In this document: positions 54,234-62,660 of the stretch, piece after piece
Position numbering within the stretch: the first letter of the stretch is position 1
How the letters are laid out: each line of letters starts with the position of its first letter
Assembly: GCF_019266065.1 (NCBI RefSeq)
Contig: NZ_LPNR01000128.1
Span: 152,410-216,409, forward strand
Length of the DNA: 64,000 bases
Source: Nocardia sp. MH4
GTDB lineage: Bacteria; Actinomycetota; Actinomycetes; Mycobacteriales; Mycobacteriaceae
Direction of reading: 5' to 3'
Made by a program: the position numbers and the translations under genes
The notes under the pieces: model-generated
What the model was told of the DNA's origin: nothing
Database searches by the model: none
The model's input: only the letters and a program-made list of their open reading frames with translations

Positions 54234-54869
54234 ATGAACACCTTCCCGACCCCGCAGCCGATCGCCGTCACCGTCGACGTCCTGTCGGCCGGCGTCACCG
54301 TCGTCGCCTCGGATCGCCACGACACCGTCGTCGCGATCCGGCCCGCCGACGCGGCCAAGAAGGCCGACGTGCGCGCCGCCGAGCAGACCAGGGTCGAGTT
54401 CACCGACGGCGTGCTGACCGTGACGACACCGAAGAACTGGCGCACCTACACCCCGTTCGGCGGCAACCCGTCGATCGAGGTGTCCATCGAGGTCCCGACC
54501 GGCTCCCGGCTGACCGGCACCGCGGGCGTCGGCAGGCTGCTGGGCGCGGGCGAACTCGGCGAGTGCGACCTGACGGTCTCCCTGGGCGACATCGTCGTCG
54601 AGCGTCCGCTGGGCTCGGTCACCGCGAAGACCGCCAAGGGCGACATCCGCATCGGCGAGGCCGCCCGTGGCGAGCTCCGGCTGGAGACCTCGGTGGGCGA
54701 GCTGGAGGTGGGCATCCGTCCCGGCAGCGGGGTACGGCTGGAGACCGCCGCCACGGTGGGCACCGTGCGGAATCTGCTGGCGCCGGTCGCGCCGTCGGGC
54801 GACACCGTCGCGGTGTACGCGCGTAACTCCCTGGGCAACATCGTCATCCGGCACACCGCCGCCGTCTGA
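54234..54869 (+). CDS. DUF4097-like beta-repeat protein
   Basis: A 211-residue protein without membrane segment or signal peptide. Short beta-repeat units such as 'GSVTAKTAKGDIRIGEA' and 'GELRLETSVGELEVGI' are typical of DUF4097 domain proteins. In other actinomycetes such proteins are often near ABC exporters or regulators. AGGAGA precedes the ATG. It is the first gene behind the third SARP promoter and 41 bp before a P450 gene. Function unknown. Confidence 0.8.
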   Translation: MNTFPTPQPIAVTVDVLSAGVTVVASDRHDTVVAIRPADAAKKADVRAAEQTRVEFTDGVLTVTTPKNWRTYTPFGGNPSIEVSIEVPTGSRLTGTAGVGRLLGAGELGECDLTVSLGDIVVERPLGSVTAKTAKGDIRIGEAARGELRLETSVGELEVGIRPGSGVRLETAATVGTVRNLLAPVAPSGDTVAVYARNSLGNIVIRHTAAV

Positions 54870-54910
54870 GCGCCGAATCGCGAATCCTCCTACCCGACAA
54901 GGAAATGACC

Positions 54911-56131
54911 ATGAGTGACACCGATTCGATCCCACACGGCCTGCCGCTGGACCGCGACGCCGGCCCCTTCGACCCGCCCGGCGAGATCACCCGGCTGCGC
55001 GCGGTGCGGCCGGTCAGCCCGCTGATCTTCCCCGACGGGCACGAGGGCTGGCTGGTGACCGGGTACGAGGCGGTGCGCAGACTGATGGCCGACACCCGGT
55101 TCAGCTCCCGCCAGGACCTCGGCGTCGTGCACGTGCCCTACGAGACGCCCGGGATGCCCGTCCCGACCGAGCCGTCCCCGCAGATCCCCGGCCTGTTCGT
55201 CGCCATGGACCCGCCGGACCACACCCGCCTGCGCCGCAAGCTCACCGGCGCCTTCACGGTCAAGCGCATGCGGGAGCTCGAGGAGCACATCGTCGAGATC
55301 ACCGAGCGACAGCTCGACGAGATGGCGCGGCTGACCCCGCCGGTCGACCTGGTCCAGGCCTTCGCGCTGCCGGTGCCCTCGCTGGTGATCTGCGAATTGC
55401 TCGGCGTCCCGTACGAAGACCGGGCGACCTTCCAGCTCAACTCCGCCCAGTTCCTGGTCAAGGATCAGGAACTGGCGCAGAAGATGGCCGCGCTCGGCGC
55501 GATGAACAGCTATCTGGCCGAGCTGGTGCAGCGCAAGCGGGCCGAGCCCGGCGAGGACATCCTCTCCGACCTGGCCCGCCACGACGACCTGAGCATCGAG
55601 GAGCTGACCGGCGTGGCCTTCCTGCTGCTGCTCGCCGGTCACGAGACCACCGTGAACATGCTGGCGCTGGGCACTTTCGCGCTGCTGGAGCACCCCGAGC
55701 AGCTGGCCCTGCTGCACGCCGATCCGGAGCTGATCCCCGACGCCGTCGAGGAACTGCTGCGCTACCTCTCGGTCGCCGACATCTTCTACCGCTACGCCAC
55801 CGAGGACATCGAGCTGTGCGGCGAGACGATTCCCGCCGGGTCGACCGTCGTCGTCTCACTGTTGGCCGCCAACCGCGATCCGCTGCGCTTCGACGATCCC
55901 GACACCCTGGACGTGCACCGGAAAGCGCGGGGCCACCTGACCTTCGGCCACGGCATCCACCTGTGCCTGGGCCAGCAGCTGGCCCGCATCGAGTTGCGCG
56001 CCGGCTTCGCGGGCCTGCTGCGCCGCTTCCCGGCCCTGGAACTCGCTGTGCCCGCCGAGGAGGTGAGACTGCGGACCGACATGAACATCTACGGCGTGCA
56101 CGCGCTGCCGGTCCGCTGGACGGACCGCTAG
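54911..56131 (+). CDS. Cytochrome P450 (CYP105/107-like)
   Basis: A 406-residue soluble P450. It has the I-helix 'LLLAGHETTVNM', ExxR in 'VEELLRYLS', and the heme loop 'FGHGIHLCLGQQLARIEL'. The ATG at 54911 has AAGGAA 6 nt upstream; ATG 54905 is too near it. It is in the SARP-controlled operon. The N-terminal 'LDRDAGPFDPPGE' and overall pattern recall P450s of secondary metabolism. No ferredoxin gene is adjacent. Confidence 0.93.
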   Translation: MSDTDSIPHGLPLDRDAGPFDPPGEITRLRAVRPVSPLIFPDGHEGWLVTGYEAVRRLMADTRFSSRQDLGVVHVPYETPGMPVPTEPSPQIPGLFVAMDPPDHTRLRRKLTGAFTVKRMRELEEHIVEITERQLDEMARLTPPVDLVQAFALPVPSLVICELLGVPYEDRATFQLNSAQFLVKDQELAQKMAALGAMNSYLAELVQRKRAEPGEDILSDLARHDDLSIEELTGVAFLLLLAGHETTVNMLALGTFALLEHPEQLALLHADPELIPDAVEELLRYLSVADIFYRYATEDIELCGETIPAGSTVVVSLLAANRDPLRFDDPDTLDVHRKARGHLTFGHGIHLCLGQQLARIELRAGFAGLLRRFPALELAVPAEEVRLRTDMNIYGVHALPVRWTDR

Positions 56132-56229
56132 CGTTGCCGGGGCGTCCGAGCCCGCAGCAGCGGTTGGTCCGAGCAGCGGAAGGCCCGCCGACAGCATCGG
56201 ATCGGGGTACGCAACGCCGGGCCGACCGA

Positions 56230-56268
56230 AGCAAGCCCCCGGCCGCGCGAGGCGACCGGGGGCTTGCT
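56230..56268. terminator. Bidirectional hairpin terminator
   Basis: A 13-bp perfect stem (AGCAAGCCCCCGG at 56230-56242 and its complement at 56256-56268) with a 13-nt loop lies between the convergent P450 and MFS genes. Confidence 0.8.
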
Positions 56269-56280
56269 ACCAGCGACGAC

Positions 56281-57777
56281 TCAGTTCTTGACCAGCTCCG
56301 GCGTCTCCGGCTCGTCGACCGGCTCCGGCGCGTGGGCGCCGCCGTGCGGGTCGCCCGCGGCGCGGTTCGGCAGCAGGACCGCCATGGCGATCACGATCAG
56401 GGCCAGGCCCGCCGAGACCGCGAAGGCCAGGCGCATGCCGTCCAGGCTCGCGGTGACCGGGTCGGTGCCCTCGGCGATGAGCGAGGTGCTGCGGGCGGAC
56501 ATGATCGTCACCACGAGCGCGGTGCCGAAGGCCGCGGCCACCTGCTGCAGGGTGCCCAGCATCGAGCTGCCGTGCGAGTACAGGTGCATCGGCAGCGCGC
56601 CCAGACCCAGCGTGAACACCGGGGTGAAGGCGGCGGCCAGCGAGATCATCAGCAGGATGTGCAGGCCGAGCAGCTGCCAGTACGGCATGGTCAGCGAGAT
56701 CTGGGTGAAGCCGGCCAGCGAGACGGCGATGCCGATCGAGCCGGGGACCACCAGCAGTCGCCCGCCGAACTTGTCGAACAGGCGGCCGACCGTCGGGCCG
56801 AGCAGGCCCATCGCCAGACCACCGGGCATCACCAGCAGTCCGGTCTCCAGCGGGCTCAGGTGCCGCAGGTTCTGCAGGTACAGCGGCAGCAGGATCATCG
56901 AGCCCATCATCGCCAGGAAGGCGATGGCCATCAGCACCAGCGCCTTGGCGTAGGTGCCCGACAGCAGGACCCGCAGGTCCAGCAGCGGGGTGCCGGTGCG
57001 CTGCAGCCGGATCTGACGCCAGGCGAACGTGGCGATCAGCAGAGCGCCACCGGCGACGATCAGCGCCGGGGTGGTGTAGTTGCCGCTGTGGAACTTGCTC
57101 AGGCCGAACACGAGTCCACCGAAGCCGAGGGCGGCCAGCGCCACGCTGGGCAGGTCGAGCACGCCCGGCTGCGGTTCGCCGACGTTCTCGAGCTGCCGCA
57201 GCCCCAGCCAGGTGACCACACCGGCGATCGGCAGCATCACCACGAACAGCAGCCGCCACGAGTCGATCGCGGGGACATCGATCTGCAGGATGAGGCCGGA
57301 GATGACCGGGCCCATGGCGGGTGCGACCGAGATGGCCAGGGTGACGTTGCCCATCACCCGGCCGCGGTCCTGCTCGGCCACGACGGTCATCAGGGTGGTC
57401 ATCAGCAGCGGCATCATCACCGCGGTGCCGCCCGCCTGGATGATGCGGCCGATCAGCAGCACCGCGAACGTCGGCGCGAGCGCGGACAGCACGGTGCCGG
57501 TGATGAAGACGCCCATCGCGATCGCGTAGGCCTGACGGGTGGTGACCCGCTGCAGGAACCAGCCGGTGGTCGGGATGATCGCGGCCATCGTCAGCATGAA
57601 CGCGGTGGAGACCCACTGCGCGGCCACCTCGGTGACGTGCAGATCGCTCATCAGCCGCGGGATGGCGTTGATCATGATGGTCTCGTTGAGGATCACCACG
57701 AACGTCGCGAGCACCAGCACCCGGATGACGGTCGGCGTCCCGCCTTTCGTCGTCGGCGGGGATAGTTCGGCGGGCAT
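56281..57777 (-). CDS. MFS drug exporter, EmrB/QacA family
   Basis: A 498-residue DHA2 exporter with 'LNETIMINAIPRLM', 'AAQWVSTAFMLTMA' and motif C in 'NVTLAISVAPAMGPVISG'. The ATG at 57777 has GGAGG 8 nt upstream; the longer frame from 57852 is rejected. It is of the EmrB/LfrA-like branch and not close to the two paralogous exporters of the island. No regulator is adjacent. Substrate unknown. Confidence 0.93.
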   Translation of the reverse strand: MPAELSPPTTKGGTPTVIRVLVLATFVVILNETIMINAIPRLMSDLHVTEVAAQWVSTAFMLTMAAIIPTTGWFLQRVTTRQAYAIAMGVFITGTVLSALAPTFAVLLIGRIIQAGGTAVMMPLLMTTLMTVVAEQDRGRVMGNVTLAISVAPAMGPVISGLILQIDVPAIDSWRLLFVVMLPIAGVVTWLGLRQLENVGEPQPGVLDLPSVALAALGFGGLVFGLSKFHSGNYTTPALIVAGGALLIATFAWRQIRLQRTGTPLLDLRVLLSGTYAKALVLMAIAFLAMMGSMILLPLYLQNLRHLSPLETGLLVMPGGLAMGLLGPTVGRLFDKFGGRLLVVPGSIGIAVSLAGFTQISLTMPYWQLLGLHILLMISLAAAFTPVFTLGLGALPMHLYSHGSSMLGTLQQVAAAFGTALVVTIMSARSTSLIAEGTDPVTASLDGMRLAFAVSAGLALIVIAMAVLLPNRAAGDPHGGAHAPEPVDEPETPELVKN

Positions 57778-58097
57778 CGGGGTACCTCCAGGAGCGGGGA
57801 TCGGCTGGGCGAGCGGTGGCCCGATGCCGGGTCTGCTGTGTCCCGGCACCACGTGAGAGAAGACGGAGTCCGTCGGTCCAACTCATCGGGCGCGGGCCAG
57901 TATTCCGCTCACCTACGACACAAATCACCTCGTTTTCGCCGTTCACGGCTCTATGGTCGGGAACGAAACCGCAGCTGAGAGCCGAATCTGGACTGTCGAT
58001 CAGATCGTGGGTGACCCTCGTCACTCCCGGGAACTTGTGACGGGTGGGGCGCATGTGGTCCGGTGTGTGCGCCGATCCGGCGGGGTATACCGGAAGA
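57778..58097. other. Divergent intergenic region, MFS and esterase genes
   Basis: About 320 bp. An AT-richer part near 57900-57960 probably carries the promoters. No clear dyad or RNA element was found. Confidence 0.4.
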
Positions 58098-59027
58098 GTG
58101 ACTGCATCGAGACTGTGGCTTGCTGTGGTGTGCGCGATCGTCGCTTCGCTGGGGAGTGTGCAGGCGAAGGCCGATCCGGGGGCGTACGTGGCGGGGGAGA
58201 CACCGCTGGGCGGGCGGGCCGCCCAATTCGATGTGTACTCGCCGGCGATGGGCCGGGTGATCCAGAACAGGGTGCTCAGGGCGGCGGGCGCGGGCGCGCC
58301 GACGCTGTACCTGCTGACCGGCGCGGGCGGCGGGGCCGACGGCATCTCCTGGTGGGACAACACCGATGTGCGGGACTTCTTCGCCGACAAGTTCGTCAAC
58401 GTGGTGATGCCGGTCGGTGGGGCGTTCACGCTCTATACCGACTGGATCGCCGACGATCCCGGCGTCGGCCGGGTCCGCTGGGAGACCTACCTGACCGAGG
58501 AACTGCCGGGCGTGATCGACGGCGCGCTCGGCACCAGCGGGCGCAACGCCATCGCGGGAGTGTCGATGAGCGCGTCGTCGGCGCTGGACCTGACCATCCG
58601 CGGCGGGCCCCGCTTCGCCGCGGTGGCCGCGCTGAGCGGCTGCCCCTGGGCGGCGGATCCGTGGGGCATCGCGATGGTCAGCGCGCAGGCCGTCCGCGGC
58701 GGCGGCAATCCCGGCAACATGTGGGGCGTGCCCGGCGGCGCGGTCTGGCGCGAGCACGACGTCTTCGCCAACGCGGGCGCGCTGGCGGGCAAGACCATCT
58801 TCCTGTCGGCCGCCACCGGTCTGCCGGGCGCGAGCGATCGCGGTCTGCCCATGCCGCCGCTGGAAACGATCGCGGGGACGTGCACAGCGGCCTTCGCGGG
58901 GCGGCTGGGTCAGCTCGGTATCCCGGCCACCTACGTCCACCGGCCGACCGGCGCGCACACCTGGGGCCAGTTCCAGGCCGACCTGCACGAGGCGTGGCCG
59001 CACCTGGCCGCCGCCATCGGCGCCTGA
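58098..59027 (+). CDS. Secreted esterase, antigen 85 / mycolyltransferase-like
   Basis: A 309-residue alpha/beta-hydrolase with signal peptide (residues 1 to about 26, ending near 'VQAKA-D'). 'PTLYLLTGAGGGADGISWW' and the nucleophile segment 'AIAGVSMSASSALDL' resemble the Ag85 family ('GLSMAASSAL'). A late His is in 'GAHTWGQFQ', the usual catalytic place. Members move mycolic acids in trehalose mycolates; others are plain esterases. GTG 58098 gives the best signal peptide; ATG 58053 or GTG 58044 cannot be excluded. Confidence 0.85.
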   Translation: MTASRLWLAVVCAIVASLGSVQAKADPGAYVAGETPLGGRAAQFDVYSPAMGRVIQNRVLRAAGAGAPTLYLLTGAGGGADGISWWDNTDVRDFFADKFVNVVMPVGGAFTLYTDWIADDPGVGRVRWETYLTEELPGVIDGALGTSGRNAIAGVSMSASSALDLTIRGGPRFAAVAALSGCPWAADPWGIAMVSAQAVRGGGNPGNMWGVPGGAVWREHDVFANAGALAGKTIFLSAATGLPGASDRGLPMPPLETIAGTCTAAFAGRLGQLGIPATYVHRPTGAHTWGQFQADLHEAWPHLAAAIGA

Positions 59028-59040
59028 GCGGGGCTCAGGC
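59022..59040. terminator. Compact hairpin containing both stop codons of convergent genes
   Basis: GCCTGAGC (59022-59029) and GCTCAGGC (59033-59040) form a perfect 8-bp stem with a 3-nt loop. The stop codon of the esterase is in one arm and that of the YfhO gene in the other. Confidence 0.6.
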
Positions 59041-61305
59041 CTCGACGGCGACCGGGCGCTGCACCTCGGTGTCGGCGGCCGTGGTGTCGGCGGGCACGAC
59101 CGGGGCCGGCTCGGGCACGCGCCTGCCACGCCGGAACCACCACTGCAGCAACCCGATCCCGAGCACGGCCAGCACCGCGCTGGTCAGGCTGATCGGCAGG
59201 CCCGGCGGTCGCCAGGTGACGGTGAGCCGCGCGTTGTGCGTGCCGGGCGGGATGTCGACGGCGACGAAGGTGCCCGCGACGGCGCGCACGGGGATCTCGC
59301 GGTCGCCCAGGGTCGCGGTGTAGCCGGGCCAGGCCAGGCGCGAGAGCACGATCCGGCCGCCGGTGCCGGAGGAGACGGTGGCGCGGTTGGTCAGGCCCGC
59401 CTCCGGCATCACGGTGGCGTGCACGCCCGACTCGTGCGCGATCAGGTCGCCGGGAGAGGGCAGCGGATTGACCCGCTCGAGCACCCAGATCTGTTGTTCG
59501 TGCCCCGGGTAGTGGACGAACTTCCAGCCCAGCGGCGCCGGCTTCGTCCCCGCGTCGGGGTACTGGGCCCGTTGCAGGACAACACGATCCAGCCGCATCA
59601 GGTCGACGATCGGGGTGTCGGTCGACGGCTCGACCGCGAAGACCTTGCGATACGCCTCGGGGCAGGTGCCGCCGTCCCAGGCCATGCACAGCAGCCCGGC
59701 GAAGGCCGCGTGCCCGACAGGGGTGTAGCCGTTCACGTACTGCAGCCCGAGGTTCTTGGCGTAGCTGCCGAGCGCGATCGAGCCGTAGGTCGCCGCGAGC
59801 GTGCGGTCCTCGTCGCGCACCATGATCCGGTCGGCCAGTTGCAGGGTGCGGCCGCCGAAGTCGGGGAACGCGGCGGTCATCTCGGAGCGCCGCTCGGGGA
59901 AGCCGTACGACAGCGGTGTCGTGGGGGCGACGGCCACCTGGACGAACGCGATCGGGAACGTCGCGAGGATGGTCAGCGCGGCGGCGGCGCCGATCCCGCG
60001 GGTGCGCGCCAGCCAGAGGACGCCCGCGCCGAGCGCGACGACGAAGACCACCGCGATCAGGTGCCGTTCGAGCAGTTTCGGCGCGGCCGAGAACGACCGG
60101 ATGAACAGCAGGCCGATCAGCACGCCCGCCGCCGCGTACCGCCGCCGCGACGAGGCGAACGCTCCGTGGCGGCTCAGCAGCACGCAGACCAGTACCAGCA
60201 GGGCGATGGCCAGCATCGGCAGCACCCGGGCCGGCCAGCGCAGCGGGCCGATCGCGCCCGGCCCGGCGGTCCACATCAGCGCGGCGACGGCGAACAGCGC
60301 GATCCCGCTCCATTCGGCGGCGGCGCGCGCGGCGGCCTTCCAGTCGATGAACGCCAGCGCCGGGATCACGAACCAGGCGATGTAGACCATCGGCAGCGGC
60401 TGCACATGGCCCCACCACGCGGTGAACGCGGGCACCGTGCTCGGCAGACTGGCATTGAGCGATTCCGACCACGGCACGGTCAGGAACGGGTCGTTGTGGA
60501 TGGTGGAGACGTCGCCGCGCCAGGTGGCCTGCGAGGAGAGCAGGATCGGTAGGTTGGCCACCATCGAGGCCGCCACCGCGAGACCGGACGCGGTGAGCAA
60601 CCGCAGCACCGGCGCCCAGCGGCGCTGGTAGAGGTACTCACCGGCGGCGACCGCGGCGATCATCAGGCCGGATTCGACCGCGGGGAAGGCGTATTGGATG
60701 GTCAGCGCCAGATACAGGAACACGAACAGCGGGATCGGTCCCGAACGTCCCCTGGCGTAGAGCACGGCCGAGGCCCACGCGTGTACGAGCCAGGCGGTGC
60801 CGGTGTGCGAGGTGAACCAGCTGGCCGAGTCGAAGAACAGGAACCAGCCGCTGAACGGGAACGCCACGCCGGCCACCGCCGCCCAGGGGGCGCGGGCGCC
60901 GTAGGCCAGGCAGATCCGGAACACGCCGAGCGCCGCGATCGTGGAGAACACCAGCTTGACCGCGGTCGCGTAGAGCGCGAGATCGTCGAAGGAGGGCGCG
61001 AGCAGGTAGACCAGCAACTGCGGCGGGTTGTAGAGCCCGGCTTCCTCGAGGCTGTAGTTGCCCGCCATCCATTCCCACGGCACCATCGCCGGGAACCGGC
61101 CCGCCCTGAGTTCGGTACCGAGCAGCTGCCACATCGGCACGTATTGCGCCTCGGTGTCGTCGGTGTAGAAGTGCCGTGAGTCGCCGAGCAAGACCGCGAC
61201 ATAGCCGGCCAGCACCGCGATCACGACGACGATCGCCCACTGCACCACTTGTTTTCGCGGTTCGAGCGCCGCGCGTACCCACACGAGCGCGGGAGCATAG
61301 GGCAT
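59035..61305 (-). CDS. YfhO-family membrane protein
   Basis: A 756-residue protein with about 12-13 hydrophobic segments and a large soluble C-terminal domain ending in one more helix and a charged tail. The first outer loop 'DDTEAQYVPMWQLLGTELR' has the acidic pair typical of YfhO-type GT-C-like proteins, which take part in glycosylation of envelope polymers in Gram-positive bacteria. The ATG at 61305 has no good ribosome site, so the start may be a few codons downstream. Confidence 0.85.
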   Translation of the reverse strand: MPYAPALVWVRAALEPRKQVVQWAIVVVIAVLAGYVAVLLGDSRHFYTDDTEAQYVPMWQLLGTELRAGRFPAMVPWEWMAGNYSLEEAGLYNPPQLLVYLLAPSFDDLALYATAVKLVFSTIAALGVFRICLAYGARAPWAAVAGVAFPFSGWFLFFDSASWFTSHTGTAWLVHAWASAVLYARGRSGPIPLFVFLYLALTIQYAFPAVESGLMIAAVAAGEYLYQRRWAPVLRLLTASGLAVAASMVANLPILLSSQATWRGDVSTIHNDPFLTVPWSESLNASLPSTVPAFTAWWGHVQPLPMVYIAWFVIPALAFIDWKAAARAAAEWSGIALFAVAALMWTAGPGAIGPLRWPARVLPMLAIALLVLVCVLLSRHGAFASSRRRYAAAGVLIGLLFIRSFSAAPKLLERHLIAVVFVVALGAGVLWLARTRGIGAAAALTILATFPIAFVQVAVAPTTPLSYGFPERRSEMTAAFPDFGGRTLQLADRIMVRDEDRTLAATYGSIALGSYAKNLGLQYVNGYTPVGHAAFAGLLCMAWDGGTCPEAYRKVFAVEPSTDTPIVDLMRLDRVVLQRAQYPDAGTKPAPLGWKFVHYPGHEQQIWVLERVNPLPSPGDLIAHESGVHATVMPEAGLTNRATVSSGTGGRIVLSRLAWPGYTATLGDREIPVRAVAGTFVAVDIPPGTHNARLTVTWRPPGLPISLTSAVLAVLGIGLLQWWFRRGRRVPEPAPVVPADTTAADTEVQRPVAVEA

Positions 61306-61469
61306 CCAGGTGAATCCGACAATACGTCGGGGTGTCGCGGCGTGGTGGTGGACGTTTGTCCAGCTCAGGTGTGGTTAGGTTGGGGTAAGAACAACTCGGT
61401 GTGTCATGGCTGTCGAGCGCGAAGTTGGTAGCATGGCCGGACCGAGCCGACCCTTCGAGAGAGTCTTCA

Positions 61470-61913
61470 ATGCAGTTCGAAATCGTCGAGCGGGACGAGA
61501 CATGGGTGGCCGGTCTGCCGGTCCGCAGTCCCAAGCGTGCGCTCGGAGAGCTGCGCGACCGGGATCTCGAAGCCGCGTGGTCTGCCGTCCTGCATCAGGA
61601 TCTGGGCGGCCCGCTGGCCAGTGCCTACACCGACTACACCGGTGAGCTGAGCACCTACAACACCCAGATCGTCGGGTACCAGTGCGCGTCGCTGGATCAG
61701 GTCACCCGCGGACATCTGGCGGCCCGGCTGCCGCGCGGCACCTACGCGCGCTTCTCCTCGGTCGGTAACTTTCCCCAGGTGATGACGGATCTGTGGACCC
61801 AGATCGCCTACGCCGAAGAACACAACCAGATCAAGCGCACCTTCACCGGCGATTTCGAGTGCTACCCGCACGCGTACAAGATCGACCTGTACCTGGCGGT
61901 CGATCCGCGATGA
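61470..61913 (+). CDS. Stand-alone effector-binding domain protein (GyrI-like)
   Basis: A 147-residue protein resembling the AraC effector-binding/GyrI-like fold: 'IVERDETWVAGLPVRSPKRA' at the start, 'QIVGYQCASLDQVTRG' and 'LPRGTYARFSSVGNFP' later. No DNA-binding part is present. GAGAGAG precedes the ATG. It is coupled to a second protein of the same type (ATGA). Such stand-alone domains bind small hydrophobic ligands. Confidence 0.78.
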   Translation: MQFEIVERDETWVAGLPVRSPKRALGELRDRDLEAAWSAVLHQDLGGPLASAYTDYTGELSTYNTQIVGYQCASLDQVTRGHLAARLPRGTYARFSSVGNFPQVMTDLWTQIAYAEEHNQIKRTFTGDFECYPHAYKIDLYLAVDPR

Positions 61914-62350
61914 GCTACACGATCGTGGTGCGCGGTGGCGCACTGTACGGCGGTCTGGCCGTGCCGCGGGTCCATCCGAGCTTCAAGGTGAGCAACAGCG
62001 ATCTGATCGAGTTCCTCAAGGACCGGCTGCGCGACCGGCCCGGCGGGCGCGAGCCGCTGCACACCGTCTACGTCCCGGATCCGGCGGGCAACTGGAACGC
62101 GCTGGTGGCCCGCGAGTACGCGACGCCCGACGAGGTGCCGGTCGGCGATCTTATGGTGCGGGTGCCCAAGGGCATCTACGCCCGCTTCGCCCCCAACGGT
62201 GATTACCACGATCCGGTCGAGGATGTTTGGGCTCAGGTCGACGACGCGACAGCGTCGGCGGAGATCTCGCGCGCCTATCGCGAGGAGATCGAGGTCTGGC
62301 ACGGTCCGGACACCGTAGAATTGTTCGTTTCGATCACGGTAGATAGCTGA
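61910..62350 (+). CDS. Second stand-alone effector-binding domain protein
   Basis: A 146-residue protein similar in layout to its upstream neighbour: 'ALYGGLAVPRVHPSF' at the start, 'VPKGIYARFAPNGDYHDPVED' (compare 'LPRGTYARFSSVGNFPQVM'), and 'TVELFVSITV' at the end. The two are probably old tandem duplicates and could form a heterodimer. Four-base overlap with the first gene. Confidence 0.78.
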   Translation: MSYTIVVRGGALYGGLAVPRVHPSFKVSNSDLIEFLKDRLRDRPGGREPLHTVYVPDPAGNWNALVAREYATPDEVPVGDLMVRVPKGIYARFAPNGDYHDPVEDVWAQVDDATASAEISRAYREEIEVWHGPDTVELFVSITVDS

Positions 62351-62561
62351 TAGTTAGCCAAATTCGAACCGATCGGTCTGGAATCCGGGGCTTACCGTGC
62401 GTTCATGCCGTTTGACCTGGGCATAGTTCACCCGCGGCCGGTGGTTATCGGAATATTAGCCACTCGCCTGGTGCAAACGTTCGGGATGACGGATACTGCA
62501 CCAGTCGGCCTCGGTAGGACGCCGACCGCGCGCGGGCGCGTAGCACGGAGCTAGGAACACG

Positions 62562-62660
62562 ATGGCTGTCGAAGCAGCGCGCAACGAGAACAGGTTGCGG
62601 CGCGTTCACCGTCGCGTCGGCCGGAACGCGATGGCGCGATTCGTGAGTCGGATCCGTTGA
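62562..62660 (+). CDS. Small basic ORF coupled to the Rv1355c-like gene
   Basis: A 32-residue, Arg-rich peptide frame ('MAVEAARNENRLRRVHRRVG' at its start) with AGGA 6 nt before the ATG. Its TGA overlaps the next ATG by one base (TGATG), the typical arrangement of coupled translation. It has no similarity that I recognise. It may be a leader peptide whose translation sets the level of the next gene, or a small protein. Confidence 0.45.
   Translation: MAVEAARNENRLRRVHRRVGRNAMARFVSRIR

Noticed and set aside
55816..57765. A 649-codon plus-strand frame opposite the MFS gene, rich in Gln, His and Arg
   Set aside because: Complementary reading of the exporter; no start signal and no recognisable domain.
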